Positions 1-7,948 of a stretch of 64,000 nt of DNA are shown here, in pieces (within the stretch, counting starts at the first letter, position 1; every line of letters starts with the position of its first letter). The notes below the pieces were generated by a model. That model had not been told where the DNA came from and did no database searches. It worked only from the letters and a program-made list of their open reading frames with translations. Source of the DNA: Thiocapsa bogorovii (GTDB lineage Bacteria > Pseudomonadota > Gammaproteobacteria > Chromatiales > Chromatiaceae); the NCBI RefSeq assembly GCF_021228795.1, contig NZ_CP089309.1:310001-374000 (forward strand). Reading direction: 5' to 3'. The position numbers were made by a program, and so were the translations under genes.

Positions 1-1
1 G

Positions 2-679
2 CTGAAGGTGCTCGGGATGAAACCCGTCGCCTCCGGTTGCGCGCGTGGACCCGACGGATTGCGCAACGACGACGCCCTGCGACTGCGCATGCAGGGCAGC
101 TCCGAGGCGCCTTACGGCTTGGTCAATCCTTACGCCTTCGCGCCTCCGATCGCGCCGCACATTGCCGCCGGAGAGGCCGGCATCGAGATCGGCCTTCCGA
201 CCATCGAGCAAGCCTACCGAGCGCTCGCCGGCGAGGCCGATCAGGTCATCGTGGAGGGCGTCGGCGGCTGGCGCGTCCCCTTGGGGCCGACGCTCTTCGT
301 CAGCGACATCCCCAAGGCGCTCGGACTACCGGTCATCGTGGTGGTCGGCTTGAGGCTCGGATGCATCAATCACGCCCTGCTGACGGTCGAGAGCATCCAG
401 AGCACGGGAGGCGTCCTGGTCGGCTGGGTCGGCAATCAGATCGACCCGACGATGCTGTCTCGCGACGCCAACCTCGCCACACTCGCGGCCCTGATCGATG
501 CGCCCTGCCTGGGTGTCCTGCCGTGGCTCGAGACACCGACCCCGAGCGAGTTAACCGAATACCTCCATCCCGAGCTGATCGACCTACAGCCCAGACATGC
601 CGCCAAGCTCGCCACGACGCGGACTCGGACCGAGGCGCGGAAAGGCGAAGGAGCTCGGACAGCAAAGCGACGCGCATAG
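2..679 (+). CDS. bioD: dethiobiotin synthetase, 5' end outside window
   Basis: ATP-dependent dethiobiotin synthetase closes the ureido ring of 7,8-diaminopelargonic acid in the penultimate step of biotin synthesis. The visible part is 225 residues in frame from base 2. It carries the family motifs KPVASG, GLRNDDAL, VNPYAFAPPIAPH, the VEGVGGW loop and LGCINHALLT. The N-terminal P-loop (GTDTGVGKT type) must lie to the left of the window, so no start codon is assigned; the GTG at 8 and ATG at 17 are internal. The C-terminus ends in a basic tail after the family core. dacB follows on the same strand 66 bp later. The identification is secure. Confidence 0.93.
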   Translation: MKVLGMKPVASGCARGPDGLRNDDALRLRMQGSSEAPYGLVNPYAFAPPIAPHIAAGEAGIEIGLPTIEQAYRALAGEADQVIVEGVGGWRVPLGPTLFVSDIPKALGLPVIVVVGLRLGCINHALLTVESIQSTGGVLVGWVGNQIDPTMLSRDANLATLAALIDAPCLGVLPWLETPTPSELTEYLHPELIDLQPRHAAKLATTRTRTEARKGEGARTAKRRA

Positions 680-745
680 CCGGGCGTTGTCGGCTATCCT
701 TGGGCCTCGAGACCTCGCACCCCTTTCACCCACATCGGATCCGGA

Positions 746-1969
746 ATGATCGCCCTTTCAATGCCGTCTCAAAGCAGCCGTCGCCCGCAATCGAAGGTCC
801 CCGCCCTGGTCACGTTTGCGATCGCCACCCTCATGGCTGCGCCGACGGCCCTTGCGGATCCTGTCGCCCAAGTCCGGGCCCTGCCGCAAGCAAGCCTGCT
901 CCTGCAAGAGAACGGCCGTGATCTGATCGCGACGCGTGCCGATACACCGCGCATCCCGGCCTCGACCATGAAGGTCCTGACCGCGTTCGCCGCGCTCGAG
1001 ACCTGGGGACGCAACCACCGCTTCGAGACCGACTTCTACACCGACGACGCCGGCTGGCTCTGGGTCAAGGGCTACGCAGATCCCTATCTGGTCTCGGAGG
1101 AGCTCGACAAGGTGGTGAGTGCGCTCTCGGCCAAAGGCCCGCGCCGGATCACCGGCATCGGGCTCGACGACAGTTTCTTCAGTCCGGACGTCGAGATCGC
1201 CGGACGCTCCTCGACCGACAACCCCTACGACGCACCCGTAACCGCCTTGGCGGCCAACTTCAACACGGTCAGCCTGGTTCGCACCGGCAACAGCGTCAAG
1301 AGCGCAGAGCCCCAAACCCCGCTCACCGACTCGGCCCGGCGCTTCGGCATGGCCGGAGCCGCCGGCAAGCAGCGCGTGAATCTGCGCGAGCGCGACAAGG
1401 CGCTGCGCTATTTCGGCGAGCTGCTCGCCGCCAAGCTCGAAGGCGCCGGCATCCAGGTCGGAGAACAACAACGTTTCGCGACCATGCCGCGCGACGCCAA
1501 GCGCATCTACCGCCACGCCAACAGCCGCACCCTCGCCGAGATCGTGTCGCCGATGCTTAAGTATTCCAACAACTTCATCGCCAATGCGCTCTTCCTACGG
1601 CTGGCCGATCCGAAGGGCACCGGTCAGGTCACCATAAGCGGCGCGAAACGCGCCATGACCGATTTCTCGCGCAAGCGCTTCGCGTGGCGCGACTTCACGA
1701 TCGACGACGGCGCCGGTCTCTCGCGCGCCAATCGGCTCAGCGCCCGCCAGCTCGTGGAGCTGCTCGACGCCTTCGTGCCCTACCGCGATCTGATGCCCCA
1801 GCAGGACGGCAACCCCTCCGTGCGCGCCAAGACGGGAACCTTGCGCGGGGTCAGCACCTATGCCGGCTATGTCCGCCGGGGCGGGAGCTGGGAACCCTTC
1901 GCCCTGATGATCAACGAGCCGGTCGACGGCGCCATCAGACAACGGGTCGCCAGCAGCTTGGCGCGTTGA
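746..1969 (+). CDS. dacB: D-alanyl-D-alanine carboxypeptidase/endopeptidase, PBP4 family (S13)
   Basis: A periplasmic class C penicillin-binding protein of 407 aa that trims or cleaves peptidoglycan stem peptides. A signal peptide covers about residues 18-38, ending ...APTALA-DP. The active-site SxxK is S73-T-M-K76 (in PASTMK), the SxN motif is S274-N-N276 (in KYSNNF) and the KTG motif is K362-T-G364. All three are in the order and spacing expected for S13. ATG 746 is taken as the start; ATG 761 is an alternative that keeps the signal peptide. It lies between bioD and a secreted protease on the same strand. Other PBP4-type enzymes act in peptidoglycan maturation or recycling; the exact activity here is inferred. 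Confidence 0.93.
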   Translation: MIALSMPSQSSRRPQSKVPALVTFAIATLMAAPTALADPVAQVRALPQASLLLQENGRDLIATRADTPRIPASTMKVLTAFAALETWGRNHRFETDFYTDDAGWLWVKGYADPYLVSEELDKVVSALSAKGPRRITGIGLDDSFFSPDVEIAGRSSTDNPYDAPVTALAANFNTVSLVRTGNSVKSAEPQTPLTDSARRFGMAGAAGKQRVNLRERDKALRYFGELLAAKLEGAGIQVGEQQRFATMPRDAKRIYRHANSRTLAEIVSPMLKYSNNFIANALFLRLADPKGTGQVTISGAKRAMTDFSRKRFAWRDFTIDDGAGLSRANRLSARQLVELLDAFVPYRDLMPQQDGNPSVRAKTGTLRGVSTYAGYVRRGGSWEPFALMINEPVDGAIRQRVASSLAR

Positions 1970-2016
1970 CCGTTCGCTCGGCTCCATTTCATCCCTTCGA
2001 CCATCGGGAGCTCGCC

Positions 2017-2880
2017 GTGGAATGTTCGACAGCTGCCCCTGGGCCCCGGCGCGGAAAGGGCTCGATCGCGGCGTCGGCGTTCGTTGCGCTGCTCGCGACG
2101 GGTTGCGCAATCTCGCCGAGTACCGACCGCGAGTCGGGCCTACCGACCACGATCGCAGGCGCCCCGGTCCTCGGCACCGCCTCCGGCTTCCCGTCGCTCG
2201 CGCCGCTGATGCGGCGTGTGACCCCTGCGGTGGTGAACATCTCGGTCAAGTCCGAGGTTCCGATGGAGGATCATCCCTTCCTGCGCGATCCCGAGTTCCG
2301 CGCCTTCCTCGATCGCTTCGGTCTGCCCGCGCCCGAGGAGGGCGAGATCGAACAGCGCCAGAGCGTGGGCTCGGGGATCATCGTCGATGCGGGACGCGGC
2401 TATGTGATGACCAACGATCATCTGTTGCGCAACGCGACCGAGATCCGGGTCACGCTCAAGGACAGGCGCAGCTTTCGGGCGCGGCGACTGGGCTCGGACG
2501 CCGCCTCGGACGTTGCCATTCTCGAGATTCCGCCTGTAGACGTGCGCCCGCTCAAGCTCGGCGACTCCAATCGACTGGAGGTCGGCGACTTCGTCATCGC
2601 CATCGGCAATCCGTTCGGCTTGGGCCAGACCGTCACCTCCGGCATTGTCAGCGCGGTCGGGCGCAGCGGGATCGCCGGCAACCGTCTCGGCGAGCTGATC
2701 CAGACCGACGCATCCATCAATCCGGGCAACTCGGGCGGCCCTTTGATCAACCTCGCCGGCGAGGTCGTCGGCATCAACACCGCGCTGATCGGACCGAACG
2801 GGGGCAATGTCGGGATCGGGTTCGCGGTGCCGAGCAACCGCGCCCGGGTCGCCTTGGATACTGTGATGCGTGGGCGATGA
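2017..2880 (+). CDS. lipoprotein trypsin-like serine protease, HtrA/Deg family without PDZ domain
   Basis: A 287-aa secreted protease. GTG 2017 is chosen because CGGGAG (2005-2010) lies upstream at good spacing and the start gives a lipoprotein signal with lipobox LATGC (Cys30). The frame is open further upstream, but that part overlaps dacB. The Deg catalytic triad is visible: H135 (TNDHLL), D165 (SDVAIL) and S239 (GNSGG). The protein stops 40 residues after the active serine, just past the ...GIGFAVPSN segment where DegP, DegQ and DegS continue into PDZ domains. Only 89 bp separate the stop from the next gene, so no PDZ domain is hidden in another frame. It is probably membrane-anchored; the substrate is unknown. 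Confidence 0.85.
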   Translation: MECSTAAPGPRRGKGSIAASAFVALLATGCAISPSTDRESGLPTTIAGAPVLGTASGFPSLAPLMRRVTPAVVNISVKSEVPMEDHPFLRDPEFRAFLDRFGLPAPEEGEIEQRQSVGSGIIVDAGRGYVMTNDHLLRNATEIRVTLKDRRSFRARRLGSDAASDVAILEIPPVDVRPLKLGDSNRLEVGDFVIAIGNPFGLGQTVTSGIVSAVGRSGIAGNRLGELIQTDASINPGNSGGPLINLAGEVVGINTALIGPNGGNVGIGFAVPSNRARVALDTVMRGR

Positions 2881-2969
2881 CCTTGCTGCTTTCCTGTTCA
2901 GCGCGTCGTTCGGGGGCAAGGGCGCTGTAGGTGCGCCGAGACCGCGCGCAAGACGATGGAGCCCGACAG

Positions 2970-3881
2970 ATGTCACCGGTGATCGATGCACGCGGCCTTC
3001 TCAAGCGCTACGGCACATTCACTGCGGTCGAGGACATCTCGTTCGAGGTCGCCGGGGCGCGCTGCTTCGGCCTACTGGGCCCCAATGGAGCCGGCAAGAC
3101 CACAACCCTGCGCATGATCCTGGGCACGACGCCGATGAGCGCCGGCCGGCTCGATGTGTTCGGCCTGTCGATGCCGGCGCAGGGCCGCGCCATCCGCGCG
3201 CGCACCGGCGTCGTGCCCCAGACCGACAACCTGGATCCGGACTTTCGCGTCGATGAAAACCTCGAGATGCACGCCGCCTACTTCGGCATCCCGGCGCAGG
3301 AGGCCCGCAACCGCATCCCCGAACTGCTTGAGTTCGCCGCCCTAACGGAGCGCCGCCACGCCAAGACCGACACCCTGTCCGGGGGCATGAAGCGGCGTCT
3401 GACCATCGCTCGAGCCTTGATCAACCGACCCGAACTGGTGATCCTGGACGAGCCCACCACCGGCCTGGATCCGCAGGCGCGCCACGTCATCTGGGCCCGT
3501 CTCGCCGAGCTGAAGGCGCGCGGCACGACCTTGCTGCTGACCACGCACTACATGGAAGAGGCCGAGCGGCTGTGCGACGAGCTGGTGATCATCGACCGGG
3601 GACGCATCCTGGATCAGGGTTCGCCGCGAGCGCTGATCCGCCGCCACGTCGAGCCGGAGGTGATCGAGATCCGCAGCGGCGACAGCGTGGCCTTCACGGT
3701 CCTGGCGGAGCGTCACGGCTGCCGATTGGAGCGCCAAGGCAGCAGCCTCTATTGCTACGGACGCGACACGGCGCCCTTGATCGACTTTCTGCTGCGTGAC
3801 CCGGAACTGATCTACTTGCATCGCCCGGCGGGCCTGGAAGACGTCTTCCTGCGCCTGACCGGGCGCGACCTGCGCGACTGA
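2970..3881 (+). CDS. ABC transporter ATP-binding protein, NodI-like
   Basis: A 303-aa ATPase of an ABC-2 exporter. ATG 2970 is preferred over an upstream GTG at 2931 because similarity to ABC ATPases begins directly after it (MSPVIDARGLLKRYG) and a purine-rich stretch precedes it. Walker A is LLGPNGAGKTTTL, the Q-loop VVPQTDN, the signature LSGGMKRR, Walker B LVILDEP, and the H-loop TTHYMEEAE. The C-terminal 90 residues form the variable domain seen in NodI/CcmA-type exporters. The stop codon overlaps the start of the permease gene by one base, so the two are translationally coupled. The exported substrate cannot be read from the sequence; 'NodI' describes the subfamily only. Confidence 0.9.
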   Translation: MSPVIDARGLLKRYGTFTAVEDISFEVAGARCFGLLGPNGAGKTTTLRMILGTTPMSAGRLDVFGLSMPAQGRAIRARTGVVPQTDNLDPDFRVDENLEMHAAYFGIPAQEARNRIPELLEFAALTERRHAKTDTLSGGMKRRLTIARALINRPELVILDEPTTGLDPQARHVIWARLAELKARGTTLLLTTHYMEEAERLCDELVIIDRGRILDQGSPRALIRRHVEPEVIEIRSGDSVAFTVLAERHGCRLERQGSSLYCYGRDTAPLIDFLLRDPELIYLHRPAGLEDVFLRLTGRDLRD

Positions 3882-4669
3882 TGCCCATGCGAGACCACTG
3901 GATCCTCCCCCGACCCGGCCACGGCGCGCTGGCCGTCTGGCACCGCAACATCCGCGTCTGGCGCAAGCTCATCGGTCCCGCCGTGGTGCTGAACTTCGGC
4001 GAACCGACGCTCTACCTGCTAGGGTTGGGATTCGGCCTCGGCAGCTTCATCGGCACCATGTCCGACATGCCCTACCTGGCATTTCTGGCCTCGGGGATCA
4101 TCGCGTCCAGCGCCATGACCACGGCCAGCTTCGAGGGCATGTACTCGGTTTTCACGCGCATGGACGTGCAGCGCACCTACGACGCCATGCTGGCCACACC
4201 CTTAACGCTCGACGACATCCTCGCCGGCGAGATGCTCTGGTGCGCCACCAAGGCGCTGTTCAGCGGTGCGGCGATCCTAACCGTGGCCGCCTTGCTCGGC
4301 GTCGTCGCCGGTCCCGGCGCCCTGTTGGCCCTGCCCGTGGCCTTCCTGATCGGGCTCTGCTTTGCCGGACCGGCCATGATCATGGCGGCGTTGGCGCCGA
4401 ACTACGACTTCTTCAACTACTACTTCGTCCTGGTCGTGACGCCGATGCTGATCCTATCCGGCGTCTTCTACCCGATCGACACGCTGCCCGTCGCTATGCA
4501 GACGGTCGTCCAACTCTTCCCGCTGACCCACGCCGTAGCCCTGACCCGCCCTCTGGTCGCGGGCCAACCGCTCGACGGTGTGCTGTTGCACCTCTCGGTG
4601 CTGGCCGCCTATGCCGCGGTCGGCTTTTATCTCGCCGTCGCATTGACCCGACGCAGGCTTTTGGTTTAG
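3881..4669 (+). CDS. ABC-2 type transporter permease, NodJ-like
   Basis: A 262-aa inner-membrane permease with about six hydrophobic segments. It shows the NodJ/ABC-2 pattern: an N-terminal basic segment (WHRNIRVWRK), FGEPTLYLLGLGFGLG, LASGIIASSAM, and a late LILSGVFYPIDTLP re-entrant motif followed by FPLTHAV. It pairs with the ATPase immediately upstream (TGATG junction) to make an exporter of probably a lipid, glycolipid or polysaccharide-type substrate. This pair is distinct from the YadGH-like pair at 18.9-20.7 kb. No substrate-specific gene lies next to it. Confidence 0.88.
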   Translation: MPMRDHWILPRPGHGALAVWHRNIRVWRKLIGPAVVLNFGEPTLYLLGLGFGLGSFIGTMSDMPYLAFLASGIIASSAMTTASFEGMYSVFTRMDVQRTYDAMLATPLTLDDILAGEMLWCATKALFSGAAILTVAALLGVVAGPGALLALPVAFLIGLCFAGPAMIMAALAPNYDFFNYYFVLVVTPMLILSGVFYPIDTLPVAMQTVVQLFPLTHAVALTRPLVAGQPLDGVLLHLSVLAAYAAVGFYLAVALTRRRLLV

Positions 4670-4709
4670 CGCCCCGAGTCAAACCCGCAATGCGGCCGGA
4701 TATAGTCGA

Positions 4710-4946
4710 TCAGCGCTCGGGCGACGTCCCGCCGTCGAGGATTCGACGCATGTTGTCGATGACTTCGGCACGGTCCCATTCCAGCGGCCCCTGCACGACA
4801 TCGACGACCTTGCCGGTCCCGTCCAGCACATAGGTGGTCGGCAAAATCTTGCCGCCCCAGCGTCCAAAGACCGTAGCGTCCTCATCCAGCAGGACCGGGA
4901 CATCGATCCCCAACTGCTCGACCCAGTGGGCGGCCCGTCGCCGGCT
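4710..4946 (-). pseudogene. C-terminal remnant of a TlpA/thioredoxin-like protein
   Basis: The frame encodes the C-terminal third of a TlpA-like periplasmic thioredoxin-fold protein: VEQLGIDVPVLLDED, then GRWGGKILPTTYVLDGTGKV with the cis-proline region LPTTYV, then QGPLEWDR and a terminal helix. The CxxC active site and the N-terminal half are absent. Translated upstream, the frame hits a TAG at 4947-4949, and no thioredoxin sequence continues in the other frames. This is a truncated gene rather than a small protein. It lies in a debris zone between the ABC exporter and the repeat element at 5463-5733. Confidence 0.75.
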
Positions 4947-5098
4947 CTACCCGACGTCGTCATCACCATCGTGTACCACGTGCGGGCGGCATCCGTGCCG
5001 CCCCCGGCTTCAATCGCGCCTGGAGATTCAGAACGTTACCTGGTTCCCGCAAGATCTCTACTATCGGATCGCCTGCTTCCGCGTCACGCGAGATCGGC

Positions 5099-5338
5099 AT
5101 GGGAATTCCCAAGACACCGGACCAGTCGCCTGTCGTGACCTGCCATGCGGCCCCACCTGCTCCCGCCCATGTCGAGATGTCGCAGGGCCCCCTCGCCCGC
5201 AGCCTGGATGCCTTCGAAACCGAACAGCTCGCACGCCTGTTGAGCAAGCACAATGGCAACCGGCGCGAAATCGCGGGAGCGCTCGGTATCAGCGAACGGA
5301 CCATCTATCGCAAGCTGAAGCGTTTCGGTCTCGGCTAA
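5099..5338 (+). CDS. short protein with Fis-type helix-turn-helix (likely remnant of an NtrC-family regulator)
   Basis: A 79-aa frame whose C-terminal 45 residues match the Fis-type DNA-binding domain that ends sigma-54-dependent NtrC-family regulators: FETEQLARLLSKHNGN, then EIAGALGISERTIYRKLKRF. The receiver and AAA+ domains of such regulators are not found upstream in any frame, and the N-terminal 30 residues are low-complexity. Either this is a leftover C-terminus or a stand-alone small HTH protein. The neighbouring TlpA remnant favours decay. Its stop codon TAA lies inside the CTAAACCGCGTC repeat end. Confidence 0.5.
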   Translation: MGIPKTPDQSPVVTCHAAPPAPAHVEMSQGPLARSLDAFETEQLARLLSKHNGNRREIAGALGISERTIYRKLKRFGLG

Positions 5339-5346
5339 ACCGCGTC
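5335..5346 (+). repeat. half copy of the TAAACCGCGTC-end repeat family
   Basis: CTAAACCGCGTC is identical to the left end of the 85-88 bp inverted-end repeat found elsewhere in this window (11595, 24251, 30296, 45751, 59335, 59443). The matching right end (GACGCGGTTTAG) is not present about 87 bp downstream, so this copy is partial or degraded. Its TAA is the stop codon of the upstream HTH frame. Confidence 0.6.
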
Positions 5347-5462
5347 CGGTTCCAACGCCCGATTGGCCGGGGCGGAGGCAGGCACCGAGGATACGGTCGG
5401 GCCGTTTCTTGACCCCCGCTTGGCCGCCAGTGTGGTCTGCACGTCGATGTCGCGCGGGACAC

Positions 5463-5733
5463 TAGTACCCCGTTCCACCCTATTTTGCATGCTCAGAGCC
5501 CCCCCAAAAGCGCCGGGGCAAGGCACAGGCCGCGGGGAATAGTGGATCCTATTTCCAAGGGCTGTAACGCCGCCCCGGCGCTTTTGGGGGGCTCCCGAAG
5601 GGGCGAGGCGAGAAGCGTTCGGCGCCGTTGTTGCGCGAGCTTGAAAGAGGACCACTCTTCCTTCACTCGCGCGCCTAGCCGCCGAACGCTTCTGCCTCGC
5701 TGAGCACGCAAAATAGGGTGGAACGGGGTACTA
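5463..5733. repeat. 271-bp nested inverted-repeat (cloverleaf) element
   Basis: Three nested inverted repeats cover the whole element. The outer arms 5463-5496 and 5700-5733 are 34 bp each with one mismatch; the left arm begins TAGTACCCCGTTCCACCCTA. Between them lie two adjacent hairpins. Arm B pairs 5496-5519 with 5572-5594 (23 bp, one bulged C), with further pairing in its loop (GGAATAG with CTATTTCC). Arm C pairs 5603-5624 with 5680-5700 (one bulged G), with GCGCGAG/CTCGCGC continuing inside. The result is a three-way junction or cloverleaf. No transposase or plausible gene is inside; the open frames here are artefacts of the palindromes. It could be a MITE-like element, a structured RNA, or a folded DNA target. 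No other copy was seen in the window. Confidence 0.85.
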
Positions 5734-5798
5734 GGACATCTGACGTCCCACCCGCCGGGTGACGGCCGTTCAACTGCTGGATCTAGTCAAACCGGGTG

Positions 5799-7193
5799 TC
5801 AGTCGCCGCCCTCGCCGTAATAATTGCCGATATAGTTCTCGAACTTGGTGTATTTGCCGAGAAAGGTCAGTCGGGTTGTCCCGATGGGGCCGTTGCGCTG
5901 CTTGGCGATGATGATCTCGGCGACACCCTTCTCCTTCGTGTCCTCGTGATAGACCTCGTCGCGATAGATGAAGACAATGAGGTCTGCATCCTGCTCGATC
6001 GCGCCCGATTCCCTCAGATCCGACATCACCGGCCGCTTGTTCGGGCGCTGCTCGAGACTGCGATTGAGCTGGGAAAGTGCGATCACCGGGACGTTGAGCT
6101 CCTTGGCGAGCGCCTTGAGCGAGCGTGAAATCGCGGAAATCTCAGTTGCCCGATTCTCGCCGACCCCCGGGGCCTGCATGAGCTGGATGTAGTCCAGCAC
6201 GATCAGACCCAGGTCGTCTTGATCACGTTTGAGACGCCGTGCACGCGCCCGGACCTCGGTCGGGGAGAGGGCGGGGGTGTCGTCGATGAACATGGACGCT
6301 CCGGCCAGGATGTTGACCGCGGAGGTCAGGCGTGGCCACTCGTCGTCCTCGAGCCGCCCGGTTCGGACGCGGTGCTGATCGATGCGCCCGAGCGAAGACA
6401 TCATGCGCATCGCCAGCGCATCGCCCGGCATCTCCATACTGAAGACGGCCACAGGGCGTTTGGACTGGATGGCGACATGCTCGGCCATGTTCATGGCGAA
6501 GGAGGTCTTGCCCATCGAGGGCCGTCCCGCGACGATGATCAGGTCCGCGGGCTGCAGCCCCGAGGTCATCATGTCGAAGTCGGTGAAACCGGTCGCCAGT
6601 CCGGTGATGGGCTCGTCGCGCTGATAGAGTGCGTCGATACGCTCGACCGCGCGCCCGAGCAGGGTCTTGATCGGCTGGAACCCACCTCCGCCGCGCGCCT
6701 CCTGCTCGGCGATCTCGAAGACGCGGCGCTCGGCGGCATCGAGCAGCTCGGAGGCATCGCGACCCATGGGATTGTAGCCACTGTCGGCGATGTCCGTACC
6801 CGCGGCGATCATCTGGCGCAGCACCGAGGTCTGGCGGACGATCTTGGCGTAGGCCTTGATATTGGCCGCGCTCGGGGTCTCGTTGGCGATGGTGCCGAGG
6901 TAAGGAAGCCCGCCTGCGCCTTCGAGCTGCTCGGTGCGCTCGAGGGTCTCGGCGAGGGTCACCAGATCGAAGGGTTGGTCCTCCGCGGCCAGTTTGGCGA
7001 TGGCGCGAAAGATGAGGCGGTGCTCGCGTCGATAAAGGTCACGCTCTGTGACCATGTCGGCGATGCGGTCCCAGGTGCTGTTGTCCAGCATGAGACCGCC
7101 GAGCAGGGATTGTTCGGCATGAATGTTGTGCGGCGGGACACGGAGCTCGTCGAAGTCCGCGCCCGGCGGGCCTTGGGAATCCGAGTCGAACAT
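5799..7193 (-). CDS. dnaB: replicative DNA helicase
   Basis: A hexameric 5'-3' helicase of the replication fork, 464 aa, full length. The N-terminal DnaB domain begins VPPHNIHAEQSLLGGLM. The RecA-like C-terminal domain carries Walker A GRPSMGKTSFAM, the DnaB box VIVLDYIQLM-type segment (LIVLDYIQLMQ) and SDLRESGAIEQDADLIVFIYRD near the end. It lies downstream of rplI in the classic rpsF-rpsR-rplI-dnaB order, with a 157-bp gap to rplI. The short tail ends in YYGEGGD. No intein is visible. Confidence 0.97.
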   Translation of the reverse strand: MFDSDSQGPPGADFDELRVPPHNIHAEQSLLGGLMLDNSTWDRIADMVTERDLYRREHRLIFRAIAKLAAEDQPFDLVTLAETLERTEQLEGAGGLPYLGTIANETPSAANIKAYAKIVRQTSVLRQMIAAGTDIADSGYNPMGRDASELLDAAERRVFEIAEQEARGGGGFQPIKTLLGRAVERIDALYQRDEPITGLATGFTDFDMMTSGLQPADLIIVAGRPSMGKTSFAMNMAEHVAIQSKRPVAVFSMEMPGDALAMRMMSSLGRIDQHRVRTGRLEDDEWPRLTSAVNILAGASMFIDDTPALSPTEVRARARRLKRDQDDLGLIVLDYIQLMQAPGVGENRATEISAISRSLKALAKELNVPVIALSQLNRSLEQRPNKRPVMSDLRESGAIEQDADLIVFIYRDEVYHEDTKEKGVAEIIIAKQRNGPIGTTRLTFLGKYTKFENYIGNYYGEGGD

Positions 7194-7350
7194 AGACCAC
7201 CTCGGCCGAATGATCCGCGAGAAAGCGGGGCCTCGCCAGAGCTTCGGCCAGACCTTCGAGTCGATTCACGTGACGTGCCCGACGCCTCCGGGCGAGGCGC
7301 GCCGGCGATCCGACGGACGCTCGCCGCCGGATCGCCGAGGAACGGTCATC

Positions 7351-7800
7351 TCAGTCCTCGGGAACGACATCCACGGTGATGGTGGCATCGACCTCCGGAT
7401 GCAGGTGCAGCGTCACCTCATACTCGCCCGCGGCGCGGAAAGGTCCTCCGGAGAGTTTGACCTCGCCCTTCGACAGCGTAAACCCGGCGGCGGTCACTGC
7501 CTCGGCAATGTCGCCCGTGCCCACCGAGCCGAACAGCCGCCCCTGCTCGCCGGCACGGCGCGCGATCGTGACGCTCATCCCTTCGAAGTGATCGCGCCGA
7601 GCACGCGCCTCGGCAAGCTGCTCCGCTGCAACCTGCTCAAGCTCCGCACGCCGGGCCTCGAAGGCTTCGAGATTTGCATCGGTCGCCGACACGGCGAACC
7701 CGGAGGGGATCAAATAGTTCCGACCATAGCCCGGACGGACACTGACCTTGTCGCCGAGCGCTCCTAGGCGACCGACATTCTTCAACAGGATGACTTCCAC
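7351..7800 (-). CDS. rplI: 50S ribosomal protein L9
   Basis: A large-subunit ribosomal protein of 149 aa, the usual length. The N-terminal rRNA-binding domain reads MEVILLKNVGRLG, followed by the signature VRPGYGRNYLIPSGFAV. A long connecting helix (EARRAELEQ...) and the C-terminal domain with GTGDIAEAV follow. The start at 7800 is fixed by the conserved MEVILL N-terminus. It lies between the DUF2232 membrane gene and dnaB in the ribosomal S6-S18-L9 operon. Confidence 0.97.
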   Translation of the reverse strand: MEVILLKNVGRLGALGDKVSVRPGYGRNYLIPSGFAVSATDANLEAFEARRAELEQVAAEQLAEARARRDHFEGMSVTIARRAGEQGRLFGSVGTGDIAEAVTAAGFTLSKGEVKLSGGPFRAAGEYEVTLHLHPEVDATITVDVVPED

Positions 7801-7948
7801 GTGTGTATTCCTCTCAAAAGTTCTTCGAGATCAGGGTTTTGCACCCTCGATCCTCGGGTGATCCCCCGGAACGGGCGGCGCATGCGCCGGGACCTGATTC
7901 ATCCGGTCAAGATCTTTCGGCCAAACGGTCTTGCCCGATCCGTACGGG

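Noticed and set aside
2881-2969. A missing PDZ domain hidden by frameshift after the HtrA-like gene
   Set aside because: Only 89 bp separate its stop from the ABC gene start and no frame encodes PDZ-like sequence.
5485-5711. Open reading frames of 72 aa on both strands inside the cloverleaf element
   Set aside because: They mirror each other because the region is palindromic; no ribosome-binding site or protein-like pattern.
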